This document shows positions 1 to 6,415 of a stretch of DNA of 17,444 bases, in pieces; within the stretch, counting starts at the first letter, position 1, and every line of letters starts with the position of its first letter. The stretch covers positions 1 through 17,444 of the forward strand of contig JBPCOI010000072.1 of the NCBI GenBank assembly GCA_051000395.1. The letters run 5' to 3'. The notes under the pieces are model-generated. The model saw only the letters and a list, made by a program, of their open reading frames with translations, was not told where the DNA came from and ran no database searches. This DNA is from JBPCOI01 sp051000395. GTDB lineage: Bacteria > Actinomycetota > Actinomycetes > Mycobacteriales > Jatrophihabitantaceae. The translations under genes and the position numbers were made by a program.

Positions 1-350
1 TGATGAACGCGATCTGGGGCGCCGGGCTGCTGTCGCTGTCGAAGCTGATCGTGGTCGTCGACGCCGACTGCGACGTGCACGACTACGCCGAGGTGGCCTG
101 GCGGGCGTTCGGCAACGTCGACTACGCCCACGACGTGCTGCACACGGTCGGGCCGGTGGATCACCTGGACCACGCGTCCTACGAGCAGTTCTTCGGCGGC
201 AAGCTGGGGGTGGACGCGACCCGCAAGCTGGCATCGGAGGGATATCACCGCGACGGCGGATGGCCGGCCGAGTGCGTCCTGGATCCCGCGACCCGCGCGA
301 CGGTGGACCGGCGCTGGGCCGAGTACGGCATCGGGTCGGGGCGCCGATGA
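1..350 (+). CDS. mqnL: UbiD-family decarboxylase (MqnL-like), C-terminal part
   Basis: Only the last ~115 residues are in the window; the reading frame is open at the left edge, so the true start lies upstream. The visible part, with 'MNAIWGAG', 'LSKLIVVVDADCDVHD' and a 'GKLGVDATRKL' segment, is typical of the C-terminal domain of UbiD-type prenylated-FMN decarboxylases. In the futalosine pathway this family (Streptomyces SCO4490, MqnL) is assigned to decarboxylation of the prenylated 1,4-dihydroxy-6-naphthoate intermediate. The adjacent mqnP and ubiX-type genes support that role over a generic UbiD; UbiX-type enzymes make the prenylated FMN that UbiD needs. The stop TGA (348-350) overlaps an ATG at 347 that opens a 26-codon frame leading to mqnP. 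The family call is firm; the exact substrate is inferred from context. Confidence 0.88.
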   Translation, partial: MNAIWGAGLLSLSKLIVVVDADCDVHDYAEVAWRAFGNVDYAHDVLHTVGPVDHLDHASYEQFFGGKLGVDATRKLASEGYHRDGGWPAECVLDPATRATVDRRWAEYGIGSGRR

Positions 351-376
351 GCGCCACCCGCCGGCAGCGTGAGCGG

Positions 377-412
377 CAACCGGATCGCCAACCGGATCGG
401 CAACGTGATCGG
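377..412 (+). repeat. Three 12-bp tandem repeats between mqnL and mqnP
   Basis: Units are caaccggatcgc (377-388), caaccggatcgg (389-400) and caacgtgatcgg (401-412), the last with two changes. The 12-bp period keeps frame in a short frame opened by the ATG at 347 and closed by TGA at 425-427. That frame would encode a 26-residue Arg/Gln/Asp-rich peptide with repeated RQPD. Its stop overlaps the GTG at 424 that I take as the mqnP start. Confidence 0.7.
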
Positions 413-423
413 TGGGCAGCGGC

Positions 424-1329
424 GTGACGGCTACCGCCAGGCGTATTCCCGCGGCACCGGGACGGGTCCGCAAGTTCCTGCGGCTGGTGATGATCGAGCA
501 CTCGGTGTTCGCGCTGCCGTTCGCCTACCTCGCGGCGCTCACCGCGATGTGGACGCAGACCCGGTCGGTGCACTGGGTGCAGCTGCTGCTGGTCACGGTT
601 GCGATGGTCTCGGCGCGCACGGTGGCCATGTCGTCCAACCGCATCCTCGACCGCCGCTTCGACGCCCTCAACCCGCGGACCGCGCAGCGCGAGCTGGTCA
701 CCGGCGAGCTGACGGTGCGCACGGCGTGGGTGGGGACCGTGATCTCACTCGCGATCTTCCTCGGCGCCGCGGCAGCGCTGTCGTGGCGATGCCTCGCGCT
801 CGCGCCGGTAGCCGTCTTCCTGCTCGTGCTCTACTCCTACGGCAAGCGCTTCACCGACTTCCCCCAGGTGCTGCTGGCCCTCGCCCAGTTCGTCGCTCCG
901 GTCGGCGCCTGGATCGCGGTGACCGACCACGTCACGTGGGCCGCGGTCGCGCTCGGCGTCGCGGTCGGGACCTGGATCGGCGGCTTCGACCTCGTCTATT
1001 CCTGCCAGGACGCCGAGATCGACCGCCGGATCGGCTCGCGTTCGGTGCCCGCCCGCTTCGGCGTGCCAGCCGCGCTGCGCGCCTCGGCGGTGGTGCACGC
1101 TGCGACCGTCGCGGCCTTCGTCTGGTTCGGCGCGGCGGCCGGGCTCGGCTGGCTGTGGTGGGCCGGGGTCGTGCTCACCGCGGCCGTGCTGGTGTACGAG
1201 CACGCGATCGTGCGCGCCGAAGACCTGTCGCGGGTCAACCGCGCGTTCTTCACCGCCAACGGCGTCATCGGCATCGGCTTGTTCGCGTTCGCACTGGGCG
1301 AGTTGATCAGGCTGGGGTTGCGCGGATGA
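424..1329 (+). CDS. mqnP: UbiA-family prenyltransferase (MqnP-like)
   Basis: A 301-residue polytopic membrane protein of the UbiA superfamily, which attaches a polyprenyl chain to an aromatic ring. The first Asp-rich motif is 'NRILDRRFD' (N72, D76, D80) and the second is 'YSCQDAEIDRR'; these bind the Mg2+-diphosphate of the prenyl donor. The N-terminal 'LRLVMIEHSVFALPFAYLAA' is typical of the MqnP/4-hydroxybenzoate prenyltransferase group. Next to UbiD- and UbiX-type genes it matches Streptomyces SCO4491, so the likely job is prenylation of the futalosine-pathway naphthoate. GTG 424 was chosen because it overlaps the stop of a short upstream frame; GTG 412 would add four residues, and neither has a clear ribosome binding site. 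The stop overlaps the next ATG (ATGA, 1326-1329), suggesting translational coupling. Confidence 0.9.
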   Translation: MTATARRIPAAPGRVRKFLRLVMIEHSVFALPFAYLAALTAMWTQTRSVHWVQLLLVTVAMVSARTVAMSSNRILDRRFDALNPRTAQRELVTGELTVRTAWVGTVISLAIFLGAAAALSWRCLALAPVAVFLLVLYSYGKRFTDFPQVLLALAQFVAPVGAWIAVTDHVTWAAVALGVAVGTWIGGFDLVYSCQDAEIDRRIGSRSVPARFGVPAALRASAVVHAATVAAFVWFGAAAGLGWLWWAGVVLTAAVLVYEHAIVRAEDLSRVNRAFFTANGVIGIGLFAFALGELIRLGLRG

Positions 1330-1958
1330 GGCTGCCGTGGGTGGTGGGCGTGTCCGGAGCCTCGGGCACGCCCTACGCCCGCGCGGTCGTCGCCGGGCTG
1401 CTGGACGCAGGCCTGCCGCTCGACCTCGTCGTCTCGCGCGCCGCCCGCCTGACACTGCTCGACGAGACCGGCCGGCCGTTGCGCGACACGCACTGGCGCG
1501 CTGACCTCGCCGCCTGGCTGGGGCGCGCCGCGGACGTCGGCGACGTTCGCTACTGGCCGGCCGGCGACCTCGGCGCGGGTCCCGCAAGCGGCTCGTACCC
1601 GGCCCGCGGGATGATCGTCGTGCCGGCGTCCACGGCGGCCGTGGCGGGCATCGCCCTGGGCCTGTCCAAGGACCTGCTGCAGCGCGCCGCCGACGTCACG
1701 CTCAAGGAGCGCCGCCCGCTCGTCGTCGTCCCCCGCGAAGCGCCGTATACGCGTGCGACGCTGCAGCACATGCTCGATCTCTACGATGCCGGCGCCGTCG
1801 TGCTGCCGGCCAGTCCCGGCTTCTACAGCGCACCGAACTCGGTGCAGCAGCTCGTCGACTTCGTCGCCGCCAAGGTCCTGGACGCGATCGGTGTCGAACA
1901 CGACCTGATCATCCGGTGGACCGGAGAACTCGGCAGCGCCCGCAGACTTGACGGGTGA
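1326..1958 (+). CDS. mqnM: UbiX-family flavin prenyltransferase (MqnM-like)
   Basis: A 210-residue flavoprotein-like enzyme. It has the N-terminal FMN-binding 'GVSGASGTPYA' (about residues 8-18) and the family block 'GLSKDLLQRAADVTLKERR' followed by 'PLVVVPREAPY'. UbiX-type proteins prenylate FMN with dimethylallyl phosphate to make the prFMN cofactor of UbiD-type decarboxylases, here presumably the partner encoded at the left edge. Length is normal for the family. The start ATG overlaps the mqnP stop by four bases, so the two are probably co-translated. The 3' end overlaps the longest reading of the downstream Lrp gene. The Streptomyces equivalent is SCO4492, in the same gene order. Confidence 0.92.
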   Translation: MRLPWVVGVSGASGTPYARAVVAGLLDAGLPLDLVVSRAARLTLLDETGRPLRDTHWRADLAAWLGRAADVGDVRYWPAGDLGAGPASGSYPARGMIVVPASTAAVAGIALGLSKDLLQRAADVTLKERRPLVVVPREAPYTRATLQHMLDLYDAGAVVLPASPGFYSAPNSVQQLVDFVAAKVLDAIGVEHDLIIRWTGELGSARRLDG

Positions 1959-2451
1959 GCCGGCGCTCGGGTCGACTGCCCGGGTGGATTCCGTCGACCG
2001 GCAGCTGCTCGACGCGCTGCGCGCCAACGCCCGCGCCACCTACGCCGAGCTGGCCCGCGTCGTCGGCCTGAGCGCGCCCGCCGTGCACGAGCGCGTCGCG
2101 AAGCTGGAGGCCGGTGGAGTCATCACCGGCTACCACGCCGCCGTCGCACCCGAATCGCTCGGCTACGCGATGAACGCCCTTGTCGGAATCTTCCTCACCG
2201 ACAGCGCCGACACCGACGACGTCGCCGCGCTGCTCGCCGGGCTGCCGGCCGTGGAGCACTGCTGGTTCGTGGCCGGCGAGGAGACCTTCGTCGTCAAGGT
2301 CCGGGTGCCGGACGTGGCCGGCCTCGAGGGTGCGATCCGCTCCTTGAACGCGATGGACGGCGTGGCCCGCACCCGGACCACGGTGGTGCTCTCGACGAAG
2401 TTCGAGGACCGGGTCCGCACGCAGGCTCAGAGCCGGGCGCCCAGCACGTAG
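1948..2451 (+). CDS. Lrp/AsnC-family transcriptional regulator
   Basis: Up to 167 residues. It opens with 'VDSVDRQLLDALRANARATY', continues with a winged HTH ('ELARVVGLSAPAVHERVAKL') and 'GGVITGYHA', and ends in the ligand-binding RAM/ACT-like domain with 'VEHCWFVAGEETFVVKVRV'. TTG 1948 overlaps the ubiX-type gene by 11 bp. GTG 1984 gives a 155-residue protein that begins at the classic Lrp position and is an equally good start. A regulator of this family sits at the same place in Streptomyces (SCO4493), so control of the menaquinone genes is a reasonable but unproven guess. The last 25 bp overlap the end of the methyltransferase gene on the other strand. Confidence 0.92.
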   Translation: MTGEPALGSTARVDSVDRQLLDALRANARATYAELARVVGLSAPAVHERVAKLEAGGVITGYHAAVAPESLGYAMNALVGIFLTDSADTDDVAALLAGLPAVEHCWFVAGEETFVVKVRVPDVAGLEGAIRSLNAMDGVARTRTTVVLSTKFEDRVRTQAQSRAPST

Positions 2452-3323
2452 ACGGACTTCTCCACCGGCCGCCCGTCGGTCGAGTAGCGCGCGGCTAGCT
2501 CGGGCGCGCGGACGAGGTCGACGACGTCGAAGCCGTGCGCGTTCAGGTATGCCGGCGCGTCCTGCGGCGCGAGCCCGAAGGTGACCGGCTCGCCGACGAG
2601 GCGGATCGCCCGGGCGGCGAGGCGGCGCAGCTGGTCGTACGGGCCGATGCCGCCGACCGGGTACCAGTAGTCCATCGCCAGCACCGATCCCGCGCCGCAG
2701 ATCTCGCGCAACGTGTCGAGGGTGGCGCTCACGGCGGCGGCCGTGAGGTACATGCTCACGCCTTCCCACGCCACGAATGTCCTTGCGCCGGCGGCGAATC
2801 CGGTCGCCAGCAGCCGCTCGGCCAGCGAGTCGGTGCGAAAGTCGATCTCGACACGGCGGACGGTGTTGCTGCCGAACAGCACCGGGTTCCGGGCGACTAC
2901 CGCCGCCTTGCGCCGCGACAGGGGCGCCAGGTCCACCTCATGCACGGGGCGCCCGGCGAGCTCGGCGGCGAAGCGGTAGGCGCGGCTGTCGTAGCCGGCG
3001 CCGAGGATGATTACCTGGTCGGCGCCGGCGTCCAGCTCGGCGCGCAGGTGCTCGTCGATGAACCGGTTCCGGCACAGCGCGAACGCCGAGAGCCCGGCGA
3101 GTTCGTGCCGTTCACCGAGCTGCACGAGCGGCGCACCGGCCTGCAGCGCGGCCAGGAGGCTGCGGCTCGCGGCCGTCAGGAACACCGGGGCGTACTCGTC
3201 GGTGACGATGCGCCGGCCGGGAGCCCGCTTCAGTTCCAGCGCGCGTCCCAGCGTCGTCCACTGCGCCGTCGAACTCGGACGCTCGGTGGTGTGCAGCTCG
3301 CGGGGCAGCATCGGCACCTGCAT
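2427..3323 (-). CDS. Class I SAM-dependent methyltransferase (TIGR00027 / leucine carboxyl methyltransferase-like)
   Basis: A 298-residue soluble protein. Motif I is 'VIILGAGYDSRAYRF' (about 104-118), followed by 'EVDLAPLSRRKAAV' (acidic SAM-ribose position at 129-131) and 'VAWEGVSMYLT', which is the signature of the actinobacterial TIGR00027 group related to leucine carboxyl and polyketide O-methyltransferases. The substrate is unknown. The start is ATG 3323, because it lies 8 nt after a TAGGCT -10 and leaves a normal family N-terminus; the frame stays open upstream to 3404, but that part looks non-coding. The gene is divergent from mqnE, and its 3' end overlaps the Lrp gene by 25 bp. A link to menaquinone synthesis is not evident. 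Confidence 0.88.
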   Translation of the reverse strand: MQVPMLPRELHTTERPSSTAQWTTLGRALELKRAPGRRIVTDEYAPVFLTAASRSLLAALQAGAPLVQLGERHELAGLSAFALCRNRFIDEHLRAELDAGADQVIILGAGYDSRAYRFAAELAGRPVHEVDLAPLSRRKAAVVARNPVLFGSNTVRRVEIDFRTDSLAERLLATGFAAGARTFVAWEGVSMYLTAAAVSATLDTLREICGAGSVLAMDYWYPVGGIGPYDQLRRLAARAIRLVGEPVTFGLAPQDAPAYLNAHGFDVVDLVRAPELAARYSTDGRPVEKSVYVLGARL

Positions 3324-3331
3324 GGTGGCCG

Positions 3332-3337
3332 AGCCTA
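3332..3337 (-). promoter_or_regulatory. Predicted -10 (TAGGCT) of the methyltransferase gene
   Basis: Reading the minus strand, TAGGCT is followed by 8 nt and then ATG (3323). Transcription would start at or one base before the start codon, giving a leaderless mRNA. No convincing -35 is seen. Confidence 0.5.
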
Positions 3338-3405
3338 GCGGGACACTAGAACACGGCGCCGAGTTCCAGGCTCCCTCTGCACGCGGGCCGTCCAGGCGCC
3401 GCACG

Positions 3406-3411
3406 TACGCT
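3406..3411 (+). promoter_or_regulatory. Predicted -10 (TACGCT) of mqnE
   Basis: TACGCT is followed by exactly 7 nt and then ATG 3419, the geometry of a leaderless actinobacterial promoter. It favours ATG 3419 over the in-frame GTG at 3413. Confidence 0.55.
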
Positions 3412-3418
3412 GGTGGGC

Positions 3419-4579
3419 ATGGCGTTGACCGAATCCCGCACGGCCGAGCTGACCGAGAAGATCGCCGTCCGCGAGCGTCTCACCAGGCAGGACGGCGAGG
3501 ATCTCTACGCGAGCGACGACCTCGCCTGGTTGGGCGGCCTCGCCCACGACGTGCGTACCGAGAAGAACGGCGACACCACGTTCTTCAACGTCAACCGCCA
3601 CCTCAACCTGACGAACGTCTGCACCGCGTCGTGCGCCTACTGCAGCTTCCAGCGCAAGCCGGGCCAGAAGGACGCGTACACGATGCGCGTCGAGGAGGCC
3701 GTCGCGTTGGCGAGCGCGATGACGGGCGACGGGCTCACCGAACTGCACATCGTCAACGGCCTGCACCCGACGCTGCCGTGGAAGTACTACCCGCGCGTGC
3801 TGCGCGAGCTGAAGCAGGCGCTGCCCGGCGTCGCGCTGAAGTGCTTCACCGCGACGGAGATCCACTTCTTCGAGGAGATCTCCGGTCTGGGCGCCGACGC
3901 GATCCTCGACGAGCTGATCGACGCGGGACTGGAGTCGCTCACCGGCGGCGGTGCCGAGATCTTCGACTGGGACGTGCGCAAGCAGATCGTCGATCACAAG
4001 ACGCACTGGGAGGACTGGTCGCGCATCCACCGCCTCGCGCACCGCAAAGGGCTGCGCACGCCCGCGACGATGCTCTACGGGCACATCGAGGAGCCGCGCC
4101 ACCGCGTCGATCACGTGATGCGCCTGCGCGAGCTGCAGGACGAGACCGGCGGCTTCGTCGTGTTCATCCCGCTGCGTTTCCACGGTGATCCCAACGGCGC
4201 GGACAACAACCGGCTCAGCCACCTGCCGATGGCCCAGCCGGCCGAGGTGCTCAAGACGTTCGCCGTCAGCCGGTTGATGCTCGACAACTTCGATCACGTC
4301 AAGGTGTTCTGGGTGATGCACGGGCTCTCGACCTCGCAGCTCGCGCTGAACTTCGGCGCCGACGACATGGACGGCTCCGTCGTCCAGTACAAGATCACGC
4401 ACGACGCCGACCACTACGGCACTCCCGACAAGTTGACCCGCGACGACCTGCTGACGCTGATCCGCGACGCGGGTTTCCGCCCGGTCGAGCGCAACACCCG
4501 CTACGAGGTGGTGCGCGAGTACGACGCGCCGCTTCCGCTGGCCGAGCGTCGCGCCGAGCCCCAGGCAGTCTGGGCGTGA
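3419..4579 (+). CDS. mqnE: Aminodeoxyfutalosine synthase MqnE
   Basis: A 386-residue radical SAM enzyme. The cluster-binding motif is 'CTASCAYC' (C68, C72, C75) after 'FFNVNRHLNLTNV'. Further family blocks are 'HIVNGLHPTLPW', 'KCFTATEIHFF', 'LTGGGAEIFDWDVR', 'FIPLRFHGDPNGADNNRL' and 'NFGADDMDGSVV'. MqnE adds the adenosyl radical to 3-[(1-carboxyvinyl)oxy]benzoate, the product of MqnA, to form 6-amino-6-deoxyfutalosine. The start is ATG 3419, 7 nt after a TACGCT -10 element. The stop TGA (4577-4579) overlaps the GTG of the next gene. mqnA and mqnC in the same window leave little doubt about the pathway. Confidence 0.97.
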   Translation: MALTESRTAELTEKIAVRERLTRQDGEDLYASDDLAWLGGLAHDVRTEKNGDTTFFNVNRHLNLTNVCTASCAYCSFQRKPGQKDAYTMRVEEAVALASAMTGDGLTELHIVNGLHPTLPWKYYPRVLRELKQALPGVALKCFTATEIHFFEEISGLGADAILDELIDAGLESLTGGGAEIFDWDVRKQIVDHKTHWEDWSRIHRLAHRKGLRTPATMLYGHIEEPRHRVDHVMRLRELQDETGGFVVFIPLRFHGDPNGADNNRLSHLPMAQPAEVLKTFAVSRLMLDNFDHVKVFWVMHGLSTSQLALNFGADDMDGSVVQYKITHDADHYGTPDKLTRDDLLTLIRDAGFRPVERNTRYEVVREYDAPLPLAERRAEPQAVWA

Positions 4580-4878
4580 GCGGTCGCGTGCCGCAGCAGC
4601 GCACTGTCAGCTTCGGCAGCTGGATGGGGTCCATGTGGCTCTACACCATCCTGCGTTTCGCGCTGTTCTTCGTGCTCTGGTGGGTGCTGCTCGCACTCGG
4701 CCTGAGCGGGCTCGTGGCAGCCATGGTCGCGCTGGTGCTCTCGGTGCCGTTGTCGTTCGTGCTGCTCGCCCGCCCGCGTGCCCGCTTCGCCGCCAATATC
4801 GAACAGCGCGTCAACATCCATCGCGAGCAGCGCGCGCGCCTGGACGTGGAGCTCGATCCCGAACACCACGGCGAGTAG
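4576..4878 (+). CDS. DUF4229 small membrane protein
   Basis: A 100-residue protein with two hydrophobic helices (about residues 20-42 and 44-65, 'LYTILRFALFFVLWWVLLAL' and 'GLVAAMVALVLSVPLSFVLL'). A charged tail rich in Arg/Glu/His follows ('RFAANIEQRVNIHREQRARL'). This layout fits the uncharacterised actinobacterial DUF4229 family. The GTG start overlaps the mqnE stop (GTGA, 4576-4579), so it is probably translated from the mqnE mRNA and may act at the membrane where menaquinone is completed; that link is inference from position. It ends 7 bp from the convergent reverse transcriptase gene, with no terminator between. Confidence 0.8.
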   Translation: MSGRVPQQRTVSFGSWMGSMWLYTILRFALFFVLWWVLLALGLSGLVAAMVALVLSVPLSFVLLARPRARFAANIEQRVNIHREQRARLDVELDPEHHGE

Positions 4879-4885
4879 CGCCCCG

Positions 4886-6202
4886 TCAGCCCCAGTCGAT
4901 CGCGTCGAAGCTCGCGCGCAGCCGGGCGCCCAACACCGGGTCGAGGCCACCGGCCCAGCCGACGCGGCCCAGCACGTAGGACCGGAACTGCGCGCGGCCC
5001 CGGGCCTGGCTGCGCCAGCCGTGCACCGCGCAGTTGTGCAGCAACGCCCGCAGCGCGTCGCGCTCACGTCGCGAGAGGGTGGGACGGACGTTGAGCACCG
5101 CACCGAGCACCTGCTGGCGTCCCGAGCTGCCGAGCACCACCGTCTTGCGCTCGTTGAGCCGCAGTCCCTCGTCGCGCACGACGGCGCCGACGAGCTCGAC
5201 GAAGCGGCTGCGAGCGGCGCGCAGCGACGGTCCGCCGCTGAACGTGAGGTCGTCGACGTAGCGGGTGTACTGCGCGCCGAAGCCCGCGGCCAGGCCCGCC
5301 AGGCGGCGATCGAGCCAGAACGCGGCCAGGTTCGCCAGCGCCGGTGAGCTCGGCGCGCCCTGCGGCAGGTGCGGCGCGGCGAGCAGGCGGCCCAGCCGGC
5401 GGTGGGCGTCCAGGTTCGGCCCGCGCGGCAGGCGCTGCCACACCGCCAGCGGCACGACGGTGCTCACCAGCCCCGTCACGGTGTGCGCGACCGACTCGGG
5501 CAGGCCGGCCATCCGCAGCAACCCCCAGACGCGCCCGGCCGTGATCGAGGCGAAGAACGACTCGACGTCCAGGCGGGTCACCACCGCCGAGCCCGCGTGG
5601 GGTGCGAGCGCGGAGCGCACCGAGTGCCCGGCGACGCAGCCGTGCGCCGCGGGATGCGGCGGGACAGCAGCCAGCACATGGCGCAGCAGCCGGCGCTGGA
5701 TCTCCTTCAGCCGCGGCTTGGGGGCCGCCACCAGACGCGTCCCGCCCCGCTTGGGCAGCGCGCGCCAGCGGTAGTGGCGCAGCGGTTCGGCCGCGCGCCG
5801 TTCCAGCGAGCGCACGTCGGCGAACCAGGCCAGCTCCGCGACGTCGAGGTCGAGCAGCCGGGCCAGCTCGCCGTCGTCGTCGATGCGGCGCACCGGCCAT
5901 CGGCTCTCGGCGGCGGCGCTCGGGACCGGCGCCCAGTGCTCGATGCGCGGCAAGCGCCGGTGCTGCCAGGCCAGCTCCCAGGCTGGGCGGGTCTGCAGGT
6001 AGGCGGCGAGTTCGCGGGGCCGGTCGGCCGGTGGATCGCGGTAGGCCTCGAGTACCTGCACGACGAGCGCGCCCACCCACCTCGGGATGTCGCGCTCGCC
6101 GAGCGCGTCGCCGCACCGGGAGCGCATCGATGCGCGCTCCCACGGCCCGGCGAGCAGCGCCGTCGCGACGCCCTGCGCGACCTGCTCGCGCGCACGACTC
6201 AT
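4886..6202 (-). CDS. Retron-type reverse transcriptase
   Basis: A 438-residue RNA-directed DNA polymerase. Counting from ATG 6202: an N-terminal extension of ~110 residues with no recognised domain; 'LDLDVAELAWFADV' and 'HYRWRALPKRGGTRLVAAPK' as in retron RTs; region X 'HPAAHGCVAGHSVRSAL' (183-199); the first catalytic Asp in 'TRLDVESFFASI' (D212); 'LPQGAPSSP' (279-287); the catalytic 'YTRYVDDLTF' with YVDD at 315-318; 'LNERKT' (349-354); and 'VLGAVLN' (365-371) where many retron RTs have VTG. No endonuclease, maturase or integrase domain is seen, which argues against a group II intron or retrotransposon. From memory, the long N-terminus resembles myxobacterial retron RTs. ATG 6202 is preferred over TTG 6226 because the TTG would put the 13-nt repeat arm 6210-6222 inside the gene. 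A candidate retron RNA lies immediately upstream. Confidence 0.92.
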   Translation of the reverse strand: MSRAREQVAQGVATALLAGPWERASMRSRCGDALGERDIPRWVGALVVQVLEAYRDPPADRPRELAAYLQTRPAWELAWQHRRLPRIEHWAPVPSAAAESRWPVRRIDDDGELARLLDLDVAELAWFADVRSLERRAAEPLRHYRWRALPKRGGTRLVAAPKPRLKEIQRRLLRHVLAAVPPHPAAHGCVAGHSVRSALAPHAGSAVVTRLDVESFFASITAGRVWGLLRMAGLPESVAHTVTGLVSTVVPLAVWQRLPRGPNLDAHRRLGRLLAAPHLPQGAPSSPALANLAAFWLDRRLAGLAAGFGAQYTRYVDDLTFSGGPSLRAARSRFVELVGAVVRDEGLRLNERKTVVLGSSGRQQVLGAVLNVRPTLSRRERDALRALLHNCAVHGWRSQARGRAQFRSYVLGRVGWAGGLDPVLGARLRASFDAIDWG

Positions 6203-6209
6203 GAGCGAA

Positions 6210-6222
6210 GGGACGGCGGCAG
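6210..6222 (-). repeat. Inverted-repeat arm a2
   Basis: On the minus strand this reads CTGCCGCCGTCCC, pairing over all 13 bases with a1. It lies directly in front of the RT start codon. Confidence 0.85.
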
Positions 6223-6343
6223 CCAACCTCTGCCGTGCGCGCCGGGTGTTGCGTGCAGCGCGACGTGTGGCGTGCGACGCGATGGCCTGCGTCGAGTGAT
6301 GACCCCGGGGTTGCCCCGGAGTGACCGGGCGGTCCCGGTCGCC

Positions 6344-6356
6344 CTGCCGCCGTCCC
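6344..6356 (-). repeat. Inverted-repeat arm a1
   Basis: On the minus strand this reads GGGACGGCGGCAG. It is the exact reverse complement of 6210-6222 read on the same strand. Confidence 0.85.
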
Positions 6357-6369
6357 CCCGCATCCGCAC

Positions 6370-6375
6370 ACCGTA
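6370..6375 (-). promoter_or_regulatory. Predicted -10 (TACGGT) of the retron RNA/RT transcript
   Basis: On the minus strand TACGGT is followed by 6 nt and then the likely start site near 6363, seven bases before arm a1. The spacing matches the other -10 elements in the window. The site happens to be an ATG, opening a 54-codon frame that ends in an ATGA overlap with the RT start. Confidence 0.45.
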
Positions 6376-6393
6376 GCGCCGCCCGCGCGGCGC
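6376..6393 (-). terminator. GC-rich hairpin after the inositol-monophosphatase gene
   Basis: A perfect 7-bp stem with 4-nt loop (GCGCCGC/GCGGCGC) lies 22 nt after the stop codon at 6416-6418 and just ahead of the predicted retron promoter. There is no U-tract, as is common for actinobacterial hairpin terminators. It could instead be part of the retron leader. Confidence 0.4.
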
Positions 6394-6415
6394 GTCCGAG
6401 GATGCCGGGAGGTGC

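Larger units (their letters stand above)
6210..6356 (-). ncRNA. Candidate retron msr-msd RNA
   Basis: Transcribed towards the RT. The 5' arm a1 (6356-6344) is a perfect 13-nt complement of the 3' arm a2 (6222-6210), with 121 nt between. After a1 come GGC (possible branching G at 6343 or 6342), then a perfect 7-bp stem with 4-nt loop (6340-6323, GACCGGG/CCCGGTC), then a perfect 6-bp stem with 3-nt loop (6319-6305, CCGGGG/CCCCGG). These would be the msr hairpins. The next ~80 nt (6304-6223) would be the msd template; they hold a 6-bp stem with 8-nt loop (6294-6275, CGACGC/GCGTCG) and a weaker 5-bp stem. a2 ends 7 nt before the RT ATG. A -10 element lies just upstream. The order matches known retrons; the RNA and its DNA product are not demonstrated. 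Confidence 0.75.

Noticed and set aside
996..2039. Long minus-strand frame opposite mqnP, mqnM and the Lrp gene
   Set aside because: It spans three confident genes, its sequence is low-complexity Arg/Ala/Gly, and it has no start signal.
3413..3418. GTG 3413 as the mqnE start
   Set aside because: It would lie only 1 nt after the TACGCT -10; ATG 3419 is at the leaderless spacing.
4886..6202. Group II intron or diversity-generating retroelement
   Set aside because: The RT lacks maturase/HNH parts and no intron ends are visible; there is no template/variable repeat pair or variable-protein gene nearby.
6203..6226. TTG 6226 as the RT start codon
   Set aside because: It would place arm a2 of the inverted repeat inside the gene, and the AGAGG touching the TTG is too close to serve as a ribosome binding site; ATG 6202 fits better.
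6227..6300. Degenerate tandem repeat around 'gcgtgc' (6250-6285) as a separate element
   Set aside because: The copies match only partly and need gaps; better viewed as part of the msd region.
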